From Aphrophora alni (lineage: Eukaryota > Arthropoda > Insecta > Hemiptera > Aphrophoridae), in contig OY740772.1 of NCBI GenBank assembly GCA_963513935.1, forward strand, positions 104,431,989 through 104,495,988: DNA of 64,000 nucleotides, in the 5' to 3' direction. Shown here in pieces: positions 24,188 through 36,014 of this stretch (the first letter of the stretch is position 1; every line of letters begins with the position of its first letter). The notes beneath the pieces were generated by a model. It searched no databases, was not told the origin of the DNA, and saw nothing but the letters and a program-made list of their open reading frames with translations. The translations under genes were made by a program, and so were the position numbers.

Positions 24188-24690
24188 TTAATCTTGCGAA
24201 AGTTGTCACGGCTCTTCGAAGAAATGCATATTCATTCTCAAGCTAGAGAAACATCCTTTCAGTCTAGAGAGTTGGATACTGCGTAGTTTGAGTTGCTTGA
24301 GCAATGCCAGACATGACGAATCACCATTGTCATTGACCGGCCGACCGATGCAATCTTGGAGCAATGCACTATTTCGCCACTGCGCTTCGACTTTCCCAAC
24401 AATGTTCCCCCCTAAGCTATCATATCCGCTTTTAACAATAGAAACAATTCCAATACAATCAATTACGTTCCACGCGAGATTCAATCACACAGTCTTTGCG
24501 CTTCTTTCGTCAAGTTTATCATCTTTAGTTTCAGACTGTCGGACTTTACTTCAAAAAAGAAAGCGGTTCTGCTATGGTGTTTACCGAGGGTTGTTTTTGT
24601 CACTAGAGTAGAATTAATTTTCAGGATTACGACTTTTCTACCACCAACATTTCTCTTTATGAAAATGAGGGGGGGGGCTATTTCTCTCAC
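24188..24690. other. Unassigned GC-richer patch with overlapping open frames on both strands
   Basis: This stretch holds several CpGs (for example GACCGGCCGACCGATGC) in otherwise AT-rich DNA. Open frames overlap: 92 codons minus (24206-24484), 107 codons plus (24288-24611) and 69 codons minus (24481-24690). None has a motif I recognise. It could be a first exon with promoter, a decayed transposon or a pseudogene. No splice pair could be assigned. Confidence 0.35.
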
Positions 24691-26744
24691 CTAACATAAG
24701 TTTAGTCCTACGTTGGTGTTTACACTTCCTGTACTATACATAATTAAATGTTTAACTTGATTCAACAATGGGAAAAAATTCCCCACCGAAATGCATCACA
24801 CATCAATTTTTTGACGAGTGTGTTTATCAAAAAATTTACATAAAATGAAAAAGTCTTACAATTTTGTGTAACATCAGAGAACAACAAAATTTAAGGAGTT
24901 CCATAAGAAATTATAAAGTTGGCCGCCATATTGGTTAATTGCGGCCATGTTTTTAAGTTTGCAAAACGAATTTTTAGTTACCATTAAAGAGTAATGAAAG
25001 TTCCCCATTTATAGTTTTTCAACAGATAGGCCTAATTACAAAAAGAAAACCGCGAAGAGAGCTACAATCAAAGTTTCAACTAATATTAACAAAGAAACTT
25101 GCTCCGCTCAAGTATGTGTTATTTGATATGACGTTCTTATCCCAGTTGTAAAAGCGAAGGTTGGTCAAGTGTAACAGGTCCTGGTGCAGGTTGTTTGGAC
25201 TTCAGCACTCAAGTGGAAATCCTCTCGTTTGAGCCATACCTAGTTTAGAAAAACGCATCATTGTTAGCCAGTTTCTTTCTTATAAGGTTTCGGAAATCCA
25301 GCTGAGCATCTGACTTTTTTGTGAGATGTTTATACTGTACAGTCTGTAATGTGTAGCGTGACACTTTCTTAGAGTGCGTTAGCAGGAAATTGCAGGCGGG
25401 AGGAGAAGTGGACATAGCTACTACTGCTGATAAAGACATTGACTCAGCTCCATTCAGCTGTTAATGTCTGGTCTTATCGTCTTTGTTTTGTTTCAAACAA
25501 TTGGAAAAAAAACTTTCTAACTAGAATAATCTTTATATAAATTTCATAATTGCTGTATATCTTCAAATAATGAATGGCTTTTCAATTTTGTATAAATTTG
25601 CTATTTAGGCTCAGATATACAAATAATTTGACAAAGTTGATAACCAGAAAAATCATTATAATGGTGGCAATTTTCAAAAAAAAATTTTGTTTAAACCTTT
25701 TATAGTAGGTTGGATTTTGATTTGATATAAGCCCCCTATATACATCATTTAAAATATGTATTTTCATTTAAAACCCTAATTAAGGACTTTAAAGTGGGCT
25801 GTTTACCAAACGGGTTTCTTGCGACAGCTTTTTGAATACAATTGAATATTTTTTTCCAACAGGTTTCTCTATTAGAACACTACACCAAATTGCATGTTCT
25901 TATTTTAATTTGTATGGCAACTATCATGCTTCCATACAGATGACAGATGACGGATGCCATATTGAAAATCACTTTTCAGTTTCCTGAAACATGCAGATCA
26001 GCCAAAATTTTAAACATTTTTTATGATTACCAAACTCACCCTATACTGGGGTAACAAATGGATATTAAAATTAAATAAAATGTTTGTGAATAAACCAAAT
26101 CCGCTTATAAAAACCAGTAAGAGGTTTAAGGAAAGCTGAAAATGTTGATGGGGGATTGGATATTATCTGGTTGTACCATCGATAGTTAGTGATGGGATCA
26201 GCTTAGACACTTGGGTTGAGTTGACGTCATAATCTTGAACCCTCGCCTCTGTTTACACATGTCCCTGACTAGGGTGCATACATTAACACGACCCCTCCAG
26301 AGGACTACAAAGAACAACTGGCCAAAACTTTCATTACCGACTCAAGTTCTTTTCCATGGCTACGTACTGTATAAAGTTATAAACGTCTTGGATCTACCCG
26401 ACATCTGATTTAATATTAATAATAAGATAATTGAAAAGTCAATGGGGATTGAATTTACGTAGAAAATTAGGCAACATCGTCGCATTTTCTAAGCGTCTAC
26501 AAATTACTGATCAAGATAGGAAAATTAATGCGATAAAAAGTTAAAGCCTATTTAAAAAAATTGTTTAACACCGGTTTATTTCGTCAATCGTTTTAATTTT
26601 CTGATGTTCAAAGAACTCAAAAATTGTTGCTCTTTAAACGTACTCCATACAGATTATGCTATGTTCTTGCAATATTGCTTCATTATTTGGGACAATTTCT
26701 TTTTTAGTGATGTTACTTAATAGACCAAAAAACGCTTTATACTG
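24691..26744. other. AT-rich stretch; one moderate minus-strand open frame
   Basis: A 64-codon frame at 25245-25439 (-) lies in a slightly GC-richer patch and ends just before a GT (CTAG^GTATGG), but it has no recognised motif. The remainder is AT-rich and unassigned. Confidence 0.35.
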
Positions 26745-26860
26745 AAAGGAAGAATAGAATATATAATGCTGCCTAACCCTCGATACTCCAACAACGTCAG
26801 ATTCGGAAGAGAACAAAAGTTGGTCAAGAGAAACAAAATAGGAAAATGAAAAATAGGGAA
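26745..26860 (-). repeat. Dispersed repeat family A, copy 6 (central fragment)
   Basis: Minus-strand landmarks are TTCCTATTTTGTTTCTCTTG, ACCAACTTTTGTTCTCTTCC, the TCTGACGTTGTTGGAGTATC block and TTCTTCCTTTC. Confidence 0.6.
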
Positions 26861-28219
26861 GCATTACTTTCTCTAAAGTGAATATCATCACTCCGTAAAA
26901 TTAACATATCACATATTCTATTTCATTATCACTGTTATATACACGTTTCCAAATGTATACGTTCAACTAGAGACGACCCACTTTTTCAACATATGAGACT
27001 CAGAGAGTAAAGGGTTTTTGAGGAAGCTAAATATTTTATATTTTCAGTGGTCGTTTTATCTATGAATGTTCTAAGTTTGTTTTTAAGAAATAAACGGAAA
27101 ATCATTACAGTACTTGTCATGTATTCAATGCTCGAAATTTGGCAAATTTTTTTTTATTGAGGTCCGTAGGTAAACCAAGGACCTTTACAATTTCACTCAT
27201 GTGTCTGTCTCTGTCGTAACTAGTCTACACAGACACGACGATAAATTATGTATTTCAAACTATGCAAATATATTCTTTATATTCCTGCATATAAAAAAAT
27301 ATAGTGGTAACAAATAAAAATTAAGTTCGAGTAGTCAAGGGGCTAAAATTATCGAGTTGAAAAATTTTATTTTTAAAAATGTTCTGTGTGGGGTATCAAA
27401 TAAAACTGAAAGTTGTTCTGATTACGAATATGTTTGTTTATTTATTGAAAAATTAATATGTTGGTGCTAGTCCGCTAAAAAGACTTCGACTTTATAAAAA
27501 TAACTGTCCATATATATATCTACGTACCCTAAGTCCTGTGGTTTTAGCACACGCTTGACCTTTTTATTTCAACATTAGATTTTTAAATGTTAAAGATATT
27601 AAAATGTAAAAAGATCACTATCGTTGTTTTTTTATTACTTCCAAAAATTTCGGCGAACAAAGTGAAATCATTAAGGCTTGCTACTTTATACTGGAAAACG
27701 GAAAACCACAACCTCAATAGCGTAACTCTATAATCAATAGTTTCATTCAACAGTCAGATGTCGAGCAATTTAGCGAGGACGTCTTTTGATGTCCTACACA
27801 ACACGTGGCGTTTCTCATTAGTATTTTGCACGACTGCTTCATTTAATAATTACAGTTTCCTTTACAAAAATAATTAGTTTATTTTATAAAGTGCACGATC
27901 CTTAAGGAAGAATCTCCACTAAAAACAAAAAACTATTTAAAAAATGCCATATAAATGTTTGCACGGTATTTCAAATTAATATTTCTTCAGATAAGAAGTG
28001 TTTTCGTTTTATCATTTATGAGCATATAATTCACCTAGACGCCTTCCACAGTTGCTATTTATAGGTTTTTGTTTATTTATAGTCTCCCTTTAAAACTCCA
28101 TGTACATTGGTATTTCAATCTGTGGCGTAACTGTAGACACCCACGCAAGCATGTAAAGATGCCAAAACAATTTCTGTAAAATATTTGGATTTATGTTCAC
28201 TTGGTTTAGAATGTACATC
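26861..28219. other. AT-rich stretch, nothing recognised
   Basis: No coding or mobile signature was seen. Confidence 0.4.
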
Positions 28220-28450
28220 TAAGATAAATATGAGATTTCTATTTTTATTTACTTTTTTTACAACGTCTAGACCTAGATTTTTAGTTTCGGTACATACTTT
28301 TGGGCTGTAGAATACTGCACGTTCGATATACAACAGAAGACAGTTTTTGTGCTCAAGTGATCTAAAAACCGACATCTGTATAAAACTCAACATCGAGTTT
28401 TTGACTCATTGCATAACCTTTCTCTATACTACATATATGGTGAAAAGTAA
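28220..28450 (+). repeat. Dispersed repeat family B, copy 6 (3' part)
   Basis: It shares TTTGGGCTGTAGAATACTGC, TGCTCAAGTGATCTAAAAAC, the CATCGAGTTTTTGACTCATTG block and ATAACCTTTCTCTATACTAC with the end of other family B copies. Confidence 0.6.
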
Positions 28451-29317
28451 AATGTCCTTTTGAAGGAACATTTCATAACATTTGAAATCACGGAAAGTCT
28501 TCAACTTTTAATAACATATAGATCTTTAAGGAGTATAGTAAACATCTAATATCCTGTAATCCAAAGTAAATGAATACGACAAGAGAAGTAGGTCATGACT
28601 TACAACGCTTTCGGAAAACATCTTAAAACGTATTTTATTCGCCGAGTTTCTTATTGAACGCGTAAACATATTATTTTTGACATGTAAACAAACTTGTTTA
28701 AAGATCATCATTTCATTTTGTAAACGTCCTTAGGTCATTGAATTTATATCTAAGAACATATTTAACATAAAAATTTTGTGGGCTAGGCCAGATTGTAGAT
28801 AACACACAAGTGTTGTTACACTGTTGTAATCCATAAAGTAAATACACAATTTATATTTTATTTTTTACGTAGATTACAAGAGTTGTTAAGTATTTTATCT
28901 TTTTCTTTTGTGGTCATAATTAACTGAGTCATTTCATAACCTTGAGTGAAGTATTATTGCTACCGAGGGTCTCTGAAATGTCAAGGCGGACTCAAGACAT
29001 TATGCACACTCTAGATCACTTTGTTCTTAAGAACGAATGCTATTTAGGACGAATGTAAACAAAGATTATGATCCTGCTTTGAACTCAGCACCGCCTGGAT
29101 GGCTATGAATAGCGAAGAATTGAGTAGAGCTTTTGACGGTGCAAGAATGGTTTTCTAAAATAGAAATCTGGAAAATGAAGATGAAACGTGCATCCTCAGT
29201 CGAAACGAATGGCGAGTATGTAGAGGGAAATTATTTTAAAAAGGAAAAATTATTTTTAAAACGTATTTTCTTTCAGAATTATTGTTAAAGTAAGGTAAAC
29301 CACATGGGCACACAATG
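28451..29317. other. Unassigned stretch
   Basis: A short frame at 29098-29157 (+) starting MAMNSEELSRAF lies in a GC-richer patch but stops after 19 codons. No other feature was recognised. Confidence 0.35.
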
Positions 29318-29910
29318 TAATACGGGCGTGGTGATCCTAACTAGATCCACGCCTTTTGCAAGTAATCTTAGGTTAGGTTAGGTTAGGTTATGGTTAGGTT
29401 ATGGTTAGGTTAGGTTAGGTCCTTCTCTTTCAACTTTCCTATCAGGTCTCGCTCGGTGAACTTTTGTTCTTTTCCAACCTTGGCGCTATTAAGGTATTCA
29501 ACAGTTAGGTTAGGTTGGGTTGGGTTAGGTTAGGTTAGGTTAGGTTAGGTCCTTCTCTTTCAACTTTCCTATCAGGTCTCGCTCGGTAAACTCTTGTTCT
29601 ATTCCAACCTTAACGCTATTAAGGTATTCAACAGTTAGGTTAGGTTAGGTTAGGTTCTTCTCTTTCAACTTTCATATCAGTCCTCGCTTGATAAACTCTT
29701 GTTCATTTCCAACCTTAACGCTATTAAGGTATTCAACAGTTAGGTTAGGTTAGGTTCTTCTCTTTCAACTTTCATATCAGGTCTCGCTTGATAAACTCTT
29801 GTTCTTTTCCAACCTTAACGCTATTAGGGTATTCAACAGTTAGGGGTCTTTATTTTATCCTATTTTTTCTCTTTTGAAGTGAAAACTTCCTTTGGCGCGT
29901 TTTTGCTGAG
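29318..29910 (+). repeat. Dispersed repeat family A, copy 7, amplified with TTAGG tracts
   Basis: The central block of family A (CTTCTCTTTCAACTTTCCTA to CTATTAAGGTATTCAACAG) occurs four times in tandem, starting at about 29421, 29551, 29656 and 29756. The blocks are joined by TTAGG tracts that shorten from left to right. The first tract replaces the GGGTTAGATCC word of the normal repeat, and the last block runs back into the normal GTTAGGGGTCTTTATTTT. Confidence 0.85.
29368..29420. repeat. TTAGG (insect telomere-type) tract
   Basis: A near-perfect GGTTA run. Further tracts lie at about 29512-29550, 29632-29655 and 29742-29755. All are interstitial, inside an amplified family A copy. Confidence 0.85.
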
Positions 29911-30599
29911 GCGTGAATATAAATGAACCGTCACGCTCGGGCCGGTTACGCTGAATCGGGTTTACTCGGCTTCAGTCGTCATCAGCCACGTTTACTGGAC
30001 AAGAAGTGCATTGTTCCAATGTTATTGTATATGATCAGTGTAATATTTAAAGGATTTACAATTTGTGCTGCATTTTACTAATAGTGAAAAATTTATTTCG
30101 CATCAAGGTATCTTCTCGCATTTTTCCAATAATATGAAGGATTTAGACATCAATTAGTATAAGTTAATAATGATATTAATAAATTTATCGCAGAAATAAA
30201 ACAATTTAAATCTTAAAGTATTTATAACATATTTCAGCTTCCATAAACCTATTGTTTCATTCTTATAACATAATTAATTCACAAATATGATTATCTATCT
30301 TGTAACTAATATCACTTTATGAATACAGACATAAAAATTTAATAAATTATATGACATTATATAAATATATATATAACTTCTATCGTGTGGTCATAAGCAC
30401 ACACACAGATTTTTTTATAGGGAGAGATGATCAAAAGGGTATTTGTCTTCAAACAACAGTAAAACAATCTCTCATCCAAAATAACAGAGAAAAGTTGACA
30501 AAAGTTATTTACATAAATTTTAGTGAAGAGCTAAATATATAAACCAAACCAGTGTGTTCTATTAAAAACGAAAAGAATTTTACATAGTGATTGGTGATT
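29911..30599. other. AT-rich stretch, nothing recognised
   Basis: The 63-codon frame at 30351-30542 (+) has no motif. Confidence 0.4.
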
Positions 30600-30880
30600 T
30601 ACTCCAGCAACTGTAAAATCTTCCATGATTTTCGCCATTGACTTGTTTCGATGCTATTCGATTTTAAAACTGACAGTTTTCGGAGTGATTTTAGTTGTTA
30701 GTGATTTAGATGATTCTCAAAATGGCGACCAATACGTTTTGTTTTGGTCCTAGAGGACATATTTTATGGAAATTTGATCAAAATCGGTTCACTTGTTTGG
30801 CCTCTATAATACTGCACAGACCACAATGTTTTAAAAACTACTTTTTTGGATTCAAAAGTTAACAAAATACAGCAGATATA
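30600..30880 (+). repeat. Dispersed repeat family B, copy 7
   Basis: Landmarks are GCGACCAATACGTTTTGTTT, GGTCCTAGAGGACAT, GAAATTTGATCAAAATCGGT and TTGTTTGGCCTCTATAATAC, followed by an ACTTTTTTGGATTCAAAAG end. Confidence 0.65.
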
Positions 30881-31439
30881 TCTGACAATTTTTAATCAAT
30901 CACACGTGAAAAAAAAAAATCCAATGAATAAAAAATATGAAACGCTGTTCAATGTAATTAAGGACTCAGGATATTTGAACGCTGATTGCAGTTTCAGGTG
31001 ATCAATATGCGAGGGAAATGTATAATTTCCTGGCTCCCATTTCCCCGGCCCTAGGGACCTAATCATGTCATGTCCTATTACCCCGCTCAATTTCTCAAAC
31101 TGACCCTTGTCCTGTTAAATTCCCTGCTCGATACAATATGTTCGAAAGAGCAAATTTATTGTACAACATAATGCAGACAAACACTTATTATTTTATTGTT
31201 TTAAAAATTCTATTTAGGTTTTTTTTTACAACATTTGACTAAATAACAAACAAATAGAAGTTTATTTGCGCCATCATGGTACTTACTAGCCCCATATTAC
31301 AAGCAGAACATTGAATGTAATGTCTAAAAGGTTTCTTGGGCCTTGTAGGAAATGTTGAATTGTAATGGCGGATTCAAACAAATAGTTTGTTGAAAACAGT
31401 TGTTACACAGATTTTCTGTACCTTGTAATTTACTACTTT
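30881..31439. other. Unassigned stretch
   Basis: No gene or repeat family was recognised. Confidence 0.35.
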
Positions 31440-31920
31440 CCTAACGTCGGCTAAGCCCTAACGGGTCTCGTAGATGTGTATATATTAAACACTCCCCACT
31501 CGCTTCGCTCGTGTCAGTAACTTGATCCTTAGGGGGCCTTGAAGTTGTACATATGTGATTCTCCCCTCCATGAACTCCTATCAAGTCCTGCCGGATCTAG
31601 TAACTATATTGTCGTGGGAGATCAATTACATTTCTTGACAATAACTTCACTATTTTTTCATCGTAGGATTGGTACCATTGTATGAAGAATTGAAATCTTC
31701 AAATTTGTATCTAATAAGTTCACGAGATTTAATAACAAAAAATGACCGCCATTTCAAAATTTTCCATTCGATATTTCCGAATTTCAATAGGGTTCTTATA
31801 ATGAGCACAATATATATAACTATATTTATTGCTGTAGCCGCTATTGTCCTAGGTACAGCCCACAACGACGTTTGGACTTACGGCATGTCGAAAATAAATC
31901 ATTTTTCAGTTTTCTGAAGC
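31440..31920 (+). repeat. Dispersed repeat family C, copy 1
   Basis: It shares TAACGGGTCTCGTAGATGTG, the TATATTAAACA block, CCACTCGCTTCGCTCGTGT, TTGACAATAACTTCAC and GAAGAATTGAAAT with 63620-63955. The two overlapping open frames inside (31650-31917) are not supported as genes. Confidence 0.65.
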
Positions 31921-32350
31921 CATGGAAAGTGAAGATCAGAAAAAACATATCCTTACTTTGTATACTGGGCAAATAACAATTAATTGGTTCGCCTTAACTT
32001 TAAATAAGAACCTTTGTTCTAATGTGCTTTAAAACGAATTGAAAAGAAATTGTTAATTATTATTTGTATTGCATCAAATTATGGTTGTAGTTATTTAGTA
32101 TACAGTCGACTCTCGCTAACTCGAACCTCGATAACTCGAAATCTTCGATATCTTGAATTATTTTCAATCCCCTTGGAAAAACCTGTCTAAGTCGAAAAAA
32201 TAACAATAACTCGAAATAATTTTACGGTTATATTTTACCTCTATAAGTCGAAGAGACACAAAAATTATCTCTATAACTCGAAGTTCAGTAGATAAGTCGA
32301 ATTCAATTTGCACTTTACCTCCACAAGTCGAAGTTTACCTCTATATCTCG

Positions 32351-32615
32351 AGCAACGATGAGGATGCTCCTTCTGACGAAGAAAACGAGGAAGAGGAGCC
32401 AGCAGACATTATACCTAAATAAGCCAAAGATGCAGTACGTAGGCTACTTTACGTATGTTTTTAGAAAAAACCAGTGATGCACCAGACAGTTGCAATCATA
32501 TTTTCGATTGAAACAATCGAAGTAAACTTCGATTGTTTCAATCGAAAATATGATTGACAAACGTGCTGCCAACAGCCTTAATCAGAAGAAGATTACGGAC
32601 TTTATTAATCAGTGA
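32351..32615 (+). pseudogene. C-terminal remnant of a Tigger transposase
   Basis: SNDEDAPSDEENEEEEPADI then IPK is an acidic tail that ends at a stop at 32420. After an interruption, DKRAANSLNQKKITDFINQ ends at a stop at 32613. A QKKITDFF-like ending is typical of Tigger/CENP-B-like transposases. The interruption contains the perfect hairpin at 32493-32556. Confidence 0.7.
32493..32556. repeat. Perfect 31-bp hairpin inside the transposase remnant
   Basis: The arms at 32493-32523 and 32526-32556 are exact complements separated by AA; the left arm starts CAATCATATTTTCGATTGAA. The right arm ends at the base where a transposase-like frame resumes. Confidence 0.95.
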
Positions 32616-32935
32616 AATTAATATAAGGACTGTACTGTTTACCGTGTATGTACACGTATTCTATTATGTATACTCTAAATACACCTATTTTCAATTGATA
32701 GAGTAAATATTAATACAGTTAAAAGCTTAGTTTTTAGAGGGAATAAAGTACAGTACACCATTCTTTACCTCTGTAACTCGAATTTTTATTTGGTTTACCT
32801 CTATATCTCGTTACCTCTGTAAGTCGAATTTAGTCAAGATTGACCTCTATAACTCGAACTATGCCTAAGTCGAACTACACGTAACTCGAAGAAAAATTAT
32901 AGTCCCATGAATTTCGAGTTAGCGAGAGTCGACTG

Positions 32936-34149
32936 TATTTTTAGATACACGAACTATACTGTTTAATAAAATCAAATACAAGAATCGAACAAAATTGTTC
33001 AACATTAATTACTTTTTATTTTTAATATAGTTATATTACACTATAGAATGGCGTACAATGACACTGGTATATAATGAAATGACACATACGGGATGATGAC
33101 ACAATAGGATATGTAAAGTAGAAAGAGAAAATTGTGAAAGAATGTCAAGAATGTGCTAATAACTAGTGCCTGCATGGCATGAATGTGATGTCATGTCTGG
33201 ATATGACCTTGGTATAGTTACAATGACAGGATATGCTGTACATAATAATATGCTACATGTTTTGTTCAATTACATGCGTTCCACAATTTTCAAATATTAA
33301 TTTTATTTTCTAATAGGAGAGTTGTCTAGTCCTCAAAATTGTACTTTTAGTAAAGTTTTGAAATATATGAGATATAGTAATTTGGTAATAGCAATGAAAA
33401 TGTCCACTTTTACGTTTCATGGACTCGGGAAACAGAAAAAGTGATTTTCTAAGTTGTTCGTTCGTCGAGGTTCAATACGTAAGCACGATTTCGAATTGAA
33501 CATTTCAAAATGGCGGCAATTTACAACAGTTTTCATTCATATCTCGTGTTCAATTTAAAACGCACTAAATTAGATAAAAAAAAATAAAATTTGAATTCTC
33601 CATGTAATGGTACCAACCCCACCTCTTGACGATGATGACATATAGCGACATAATTGTCAAAAATGTAATTTCGAACCTTACCCTAGCAATTAAATGTTGA
33701 TCCATATAATCACCGATACGAGCGTAACGAGTGAAAACTCTTTCACATTTTATGTTATTTCCGAGATACTGACTCAAGCTAAGCCAAACGAGTGGAGACA
33801 TTTTATAACACACAGATCTAAGAGGTCCGTTGGGGTCTAGCCGACGTCTAGTAAGAAGTAATACACACACATTAAGAAATTCTGTGTTAACAACAACTGT
33901 TTTAAACAAACTTACCCAACTAAGTACCAACCCATGATCTACCAATACAATTTAACGTTTCTTATAAGATGGAAAAAAAACAACTTTTGGAAATTGCATT
34001 TAGAGGATCTGCTTGTATTACATTGTATGATGAAGCTGGGTAAGTATTGTAATGGCATCAACTTGATTTCAAACTTAATCTCCCAAAAAAAACATTGGTG
34101 ATGTTATTAGTATGGAAGGATATATCGTTTTGAATTAAAATCCAGGTTC
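32936..34149. other. Unassigned stretch with one 126-codon minus frame
   Basis: The minus frame at 33565-33945 has no recognised domain. The word CAAAATGGCGGC (33506-33517) recurs elsewhere in the window. No gene is supported. Confidence 0.35.
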
Positions 34150-35130
34150 ATTTTTTTTAATCGATTATTTCGTAAACCATGATTTGTTTATTTTACTATT
34201 TTTCTTCTTCTTCTTCTTCTTTTTTTTTAAATTTTATTTTTTATGAAATCGGTAGAGACGATTTGAGAAATTCTATCTTTTTGAACAGCATCGGGGACGA
34301 TTTTGATGTTGGTTTTTCACTCGCTCGGTAAATTGCCCTTTTTGTGAAAATGTCAACAATTACGTTTCGAAAAATCTATTTTTTTAAGTTTAGATCTTAT
34401 GACAGTTATTACAAAATTTAAGTAATACAATAGTGGTTATACATATATGTGTCCCAGCTGTTTTACTTATAAAGTGTTCAATATATTCACAAATCCACTG
34501 GTCGACTTATGTTTTCTTATTTGGTGGTTTTAACATTTTTATACCATCAACAATCAATATGGCGACCAACTTAAAAATCTTCTTAGAGAAATACGTATTT
34601 TGGTAGTTTGGTAGAAATCTTTCACTCACAAAATAAAATTGTACACACAATTTTTAGACGTTTTTACTATTGTGTTTTTTTTTATATTATATCCAACTGT
34701 TTAAGAGCTAAAGACTCAATAAAGTGAAAAACAAGATTTGAAGCGATTTCAAAGCTACGTAAAACAGTTGAACTAAGATTAATATTAGTTTCAGTTTTTG
34801 TCGATAACTCCCTTAAGCTAGAGAAAGAATAAAAACTATTTTGTTTGTCGTTACGAAAGGAAAATATTTTATCTCTTGTAAATATTTTGTAAAATTAGCG
34901 GATTTCGAGATATTCGAAACTGAAAGTTTAAATAGCCGCCATTTTGAAATGCGTAAAGAAAAAAGGTTGATTTTTTTTTCTTAAATCAGGTCTTTATTCT
35001 ACTAAGTATCATGCAAAATTTCAACTCCACACCATTTACCGTTGGAAAGATATGATTTTTGTTGTTATAACACAAAATGTTTGATCACAATCGGTTCACT
35101 AGTTTTGATAATCAGGCGATTAAACTGTTC
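34150..35130 (+). repeat. Dispersed repeat family B, copy 8 (patchy)
   Basis: Pieces are recognisable: GAAATCGGTAGAGACGATTT, TTGAACAGCATCGGGGACGA, then CACTCGCTCGGTAAATTGCC, and much later AATGTTTGATCACAATCGGT near 35075. Unrelated AT-rich sequence lies between. CAAAATGGCGGC occurs at 34935-34946 on the minus strand. Confidence 0.45.
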
Positions 35131-35476
35131 TTTTAACGCTCAATTTGTGCATAGTCTAACGTATCACCCACTACAGTGGCAGTTCAATGTACTGGATATT
35201 GGTACTGTTTTGCAGTGCAATGAACTTCTACCGGTAAAAGGCACGTTGATATGTATGACTGGAAATCAGGATTCTTTTAGGCATGGAGGTAGTGTAAACA
35301 TGCAAATTAAGCATCTTAATATAAGGAGGTTTAAAAACACTGATCTAGTTGACATAGATTCATTTACGTTTTGTGAAAATGTTCATCATAAAAAATTATA
35401 TTTAACAAAACAAACGTTATCATTTTGGTTTGCGTTATGCAACGAAGGGGAGGAGAAAAACATAAAATTGATATAA
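35042..35476 (+). other. Unassigned 144-codon open frame
   Basis: The first 40 codons overlap a family B fragment. The rest (LQCNELLPVKGTLICMTGNQ and onward) matches no family I recognise. There is no signal peptide, and the nominal first codon is not in a clear context. It may be a chance frame or a remnant of an unknown element. Confidence 0.25.
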
Positions 35477-35699
35477 CATTTTTATTCTACTGAATTCTGC
35501 ATTAATAATCATAAAATGATCAAATCATAATTTAGACTATAAAAAGAAATAATTCAGGTATTTCCAAAAATTAATCGTTATGGAAGCAGATAAACAGACA
35601 GATTTTTTAAAATAATAAATTTTAAACACATTTTAAAAATATAGTTCAAACCCTTCACCTTCTCAGTCCCTCAATCCCACATTTACAAACTAACTACAC

Positions 35700-35910
35700 C
35701 TTCAGAGGTTTATTATAATGATACAGGCGAGGGACTCTGCACTTCCATACGTTAGTTTTGGGTTAGATCCCTCTCTTTCATCGTCCATATCAAGTCACTC
35801 TTGACCAAATCTTGTTCTTTTCCATCTCAGACGCAATTTCAGAGTCTTACTTTTGTTCTTTTCTTCCTTTTTAATTTTATAAGGCGATGATGACTGAAAG
35901 GTTTAAAAAA
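35700..35910 (+). repeat. Dispersed repeat family A, copy 8
   Basis: Landmarks are TTCAGAGGTTTATTATAATG, TGGGTTAGATCCCTCTCTTT, TCTTGTTCTTTTCCATCTCA and GGCGATGATGACTGAAAGGT. Confidence 0.75.
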
Positions 35911-36014
35911 CCGACCCATTTGCTCTCTCATAGTGTTTCCTATATTATTTTGAAATTGCATTCAATTCATATTTGCGTTAATTGCTAGACTTTATGCATT
36001 TCTTTTGATATTGA

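Larger units (their letters stand above)
32103..32935 (+). mobile_element. Tigger/pogo-type element, deleted, with terminal repeats and TA target site
   Basis: Terminal inverted repeats CAGTCGACTCTCGCTAACTC are followed by many subterminal TAACTCGAA/AGTCGAA words on both sides. TA flanks each end, as expected of the Tc1/mariner-pogo superfamily. The interior keeps only the 3' end of the transposase (see 32351-32615). The element is about 833 bp, much shorter than a full Tigger. Confidence 0.88.

Noticed and set aside
29318..29910. A chromosome end, because of TTAGG tracts
   Set aside because: The tracts are short, interrupted and embedded in an amplified dispersed repeat with normal sequence on both sides.
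35042..35476. A confident 144-codon gene
   Set aside because: It starts inside a dispersed repeat, lacks any motif and has no splice or start context.
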